A stretch of DNA of 64,000 nucleotides from Ktedonobacter racemifer DSM 44963 (lineage in GTDB: Bacteria; Chloroflexota; Ktedonobacteria; Ktedonobacterales; Ktedonobacteraceae). The DNA lies in contig NZ_ADVG01000003.1 of assembly GCF_000178855.1 (NCBI RefSeq), forward strand, positions 992,001 to 1,056,000, in the 5' to 3' direction. Both the position numbers and the translations under genes were made by a program. The notes beneath the pieces were generated by a model, which worked only from the letters and a program-made list of their open reading frames with translations, had not been told where the DNA came from and did not search any database. This document shows, in pieces, positions 63,063 through 64,000 of this stretch. Position 1 is the stretch's first letter. Each line of letters starts with the position of its first letter.

Positions 63063-63878
63063 GTGCGTCTCAGTATCTCTCAACCAGCCACGAGCAGGAC
63101 AACTACGCTACCCGGCTGGCTGCGCTACACGGCTATTGCTATCGGCCTGCTTGTGATCTGGCAGCTCTATATCTCGTTAAGTGGTGTCAATCCACTCCTG
63201 GTGGCATCGCCGCTCTCGAGCATGCAGGCGCTCATTACCGACACAAGCAATGGTCAGCTTCCAGGGGCGGTGCTTGTCTCGCTGCAAAACCTGGCCATTG
63301 GCATTGGCATTGGCATCACTATTGGCCTGATCCTGGCCTCGCTCTCCATCTTTTTCCCGTTCGGCCGCGATCTACTGACTGTGCTCACTGCTGTCTTCAG
63401 CCCCTTACCGGGAATCGCGATCCTACCACTGACCATGATCTGGTTCGGCTTGAGTTCGTCCTCGATTATCTTCGTGGTGGTCTTTAGCTCGATCTGGCCG
63501 ATCTCCGCCAATACCGATACCGGCTTCCGTACTATAAGCAACACGACACGCATGGTTGCGCTCAACCTGGGTCTGAGCCGTACCCAGACCGTGCGCGACG
63601 TCTTTCTGCCAGCCGCACTTCCATATATCCTATCGGGCTTACGCCTGGCCTGGGCCTTTGGCTGGCGCACGGTGGTCGGGGCCGAAATTGTCTTCGGCGT
63701 CTCCGGCTCCAGCGGCGGCCTGGGCTGGTATATCAACAATGCGCGCTACTTTCTCAATCCGCCCGCCATCTTCGCAGGCCTGGTCGTCATCTCGCTCCTG
63801 GGTATTCTGCTCGATACCTTCTTCAGTTGGATAGAACAATGGACCATTGTCAAATGGGGAATGAAGCAGACACGTTAG
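63063..63878 (+). CDS. ABC importer permease, SsuC/TauC-type
   Basis: A 271-residue inner-membrane subunit with six helices. It starts with GTG at 63063, preceded by AAAGGAG. The EAA-type loop is MVALNLGLSRTQTVRDVFLP (about residue 163). The sequence VVGAEIVFGVSGSSGGLGWY near the end is typical of sulfonate, taurine and nitrate permeases. With the upstream ATPase and reductases it suggests uptake and oxidative desulfonation of an organosulfur compound, although pyrimidine or nitrate relatives exist. Confidence 0.92.
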   Translation: MRLSISQPATSRTTTLPGWLRYTAIAIGLLVIWQLYISLSGVNPLLVASPLSSMQALITDTSNGQLPGAVLVSLQNLAIGIGIGITIGLILASLSIFFPFGRDLLTVLTAVFSPLPGIAILPLTMIWFGLSSSSIIFVVVFSSIWPISANTDTGFRTISNTTRMVALNLGLSRTQTVRDVFLPAALPYILSGLRLAWAFGWRTVVGAEIVFGVSGSSGGLGWYINNARYFLNPPAIFAGLVVISLLGILLDTFFSWIEQWTIVKWGMKQTR

Positions 63879-63885
63879 GAAATTT

Positions 63886-63948
63886 TTGTTGTTGGTGTGG
63901 AGGGTGATGGCAACCGCAGGCTGCCATCACCCTCCACACCAACAACAA
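63886..63948 (+). repeat. Hairpin inside the importer operon
   Basis: Arms 63886-63912 and 63922-63948 pair perfectly over 27 bp with a 9-nt loop containing ACCGCAGG. It starts 8 bases after the permease stop and ends 42 bases before the next start, so it may stop most transcripts or stabilise the upstream part of the mRNA. Confidence 0.6.
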
Positions 63949-63990
63949 GACAGGTGTTAAAAACATTTAAACCATAGGAGATATATTACT

Positions 63991-64000
63991 GTGCAAAAAC
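63991..64000 (+). CDS. Start of the next operon gene, partial
   Basis: GTG at 63991 has AGGAG 10 bases upstream and is followed by CAAAAAC at the window edge. By position it is probably the substrate-binding protein of the importer, but only three codons are visible. Confidence 0.4.

Noticed and set aside
1..64000. CRISPR array, tRNA, rRNA or prophage
   Set aside because: No regularly spaced repeats with unique spacers, no cloverleaf-like or rRNA-like sequence, and no phage structural genes were recognised by eye.

Overview
The window looks like chromosomal DNA of a Ktedonobacteria-type member of the Chloroflexota. This is inferred from gene content (many two-component systems, a LacI/ABC/glycosidase cluster, IS200/IS605 TnpB and ISKra4-like elements, phosphoketolase, UppP and MltG among spore- and filament-former style genes) and not from any rRNA. 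I saw no rRNA, tRNA, CRISPR array or prophage.

Layout. 0-5.3 kb: a secreted protein and a PrsW-like membrane protease (minus), a SigA-like sigma factor (plus), and a luciferase-like flavin oxidoreductase with a translationally coupled 31-codon leader ORF (minus), followed by a MITE-like element. 5.3-13.4 kb: a minus-strand MoxR/DUF58/DUF4129 operon, a radical-SAM protein with an unusual cysteine spacing, a Tat-exported bicovalent-FAD oxidase and an aldo/keto reductase. 13.7-28 kb: undecaprenyl-PP phosphatase, an OmpR/HK pair, a sulfite-oxidase-like molybdoenzyme, an HTH/peptide-deformylase pair, a PIG-L deacetylase, a YfhO-like membrane protein facing a permuted papain-like protein, CsbD and MltG. 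27-35 kb: a LacI regulator divergent from a sugar ABC importer with GH2 and GH43 glycosidases; a sigma-A-type promoter with a 14-bp palindromic operator sits in front of the operon. 35-45 kb: GCS2-type ligase, class-C serine hydrolase (GC-rich, possibly acquired), a TnpB element, a divergent GAF-HK/OmpR-RR pair and an Acg-type nitroreductase. 44.5-51.6 kb: phosphoketolase, a second TnpB element inserted right at its 3' end, a cupin and an IMPase, then a decayed ISKra4-like transposase. 51.8-58.7 kb: a NarL/LuxR two-component system divergent from a MacB/FtsX-type ABC system with a small membrane-anchored partner. 59-64 kb: a P-loop protein with a degenerate Walker A, a methyltransferase, and the start of an Ssu/Tau-like uptake operon with two flavin reductases.

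The most striking non-coding signal is a set of about 21 long, near-perfect intergenic hairpins (stems about 15-38 bp), each with a different stem sequence. Eight lie in divergent intergenic regions, where no terminator is needed. At seven of them the long hairpin is followed by a short second hairpin related to GCGCC-RCA-GGCGC, with one compensatory change (GCACC-GCA-GGTGC). This bipartite unit mostly sits 25-130 nt in front of a start codon and is the best candidate here for an undescribed element. Both TnpB genes carry a single -1 frame change in otherwise complete proteins, and their right ends share a covarying UUUA-loop hairpin typical of an omega-RNA 3' end.
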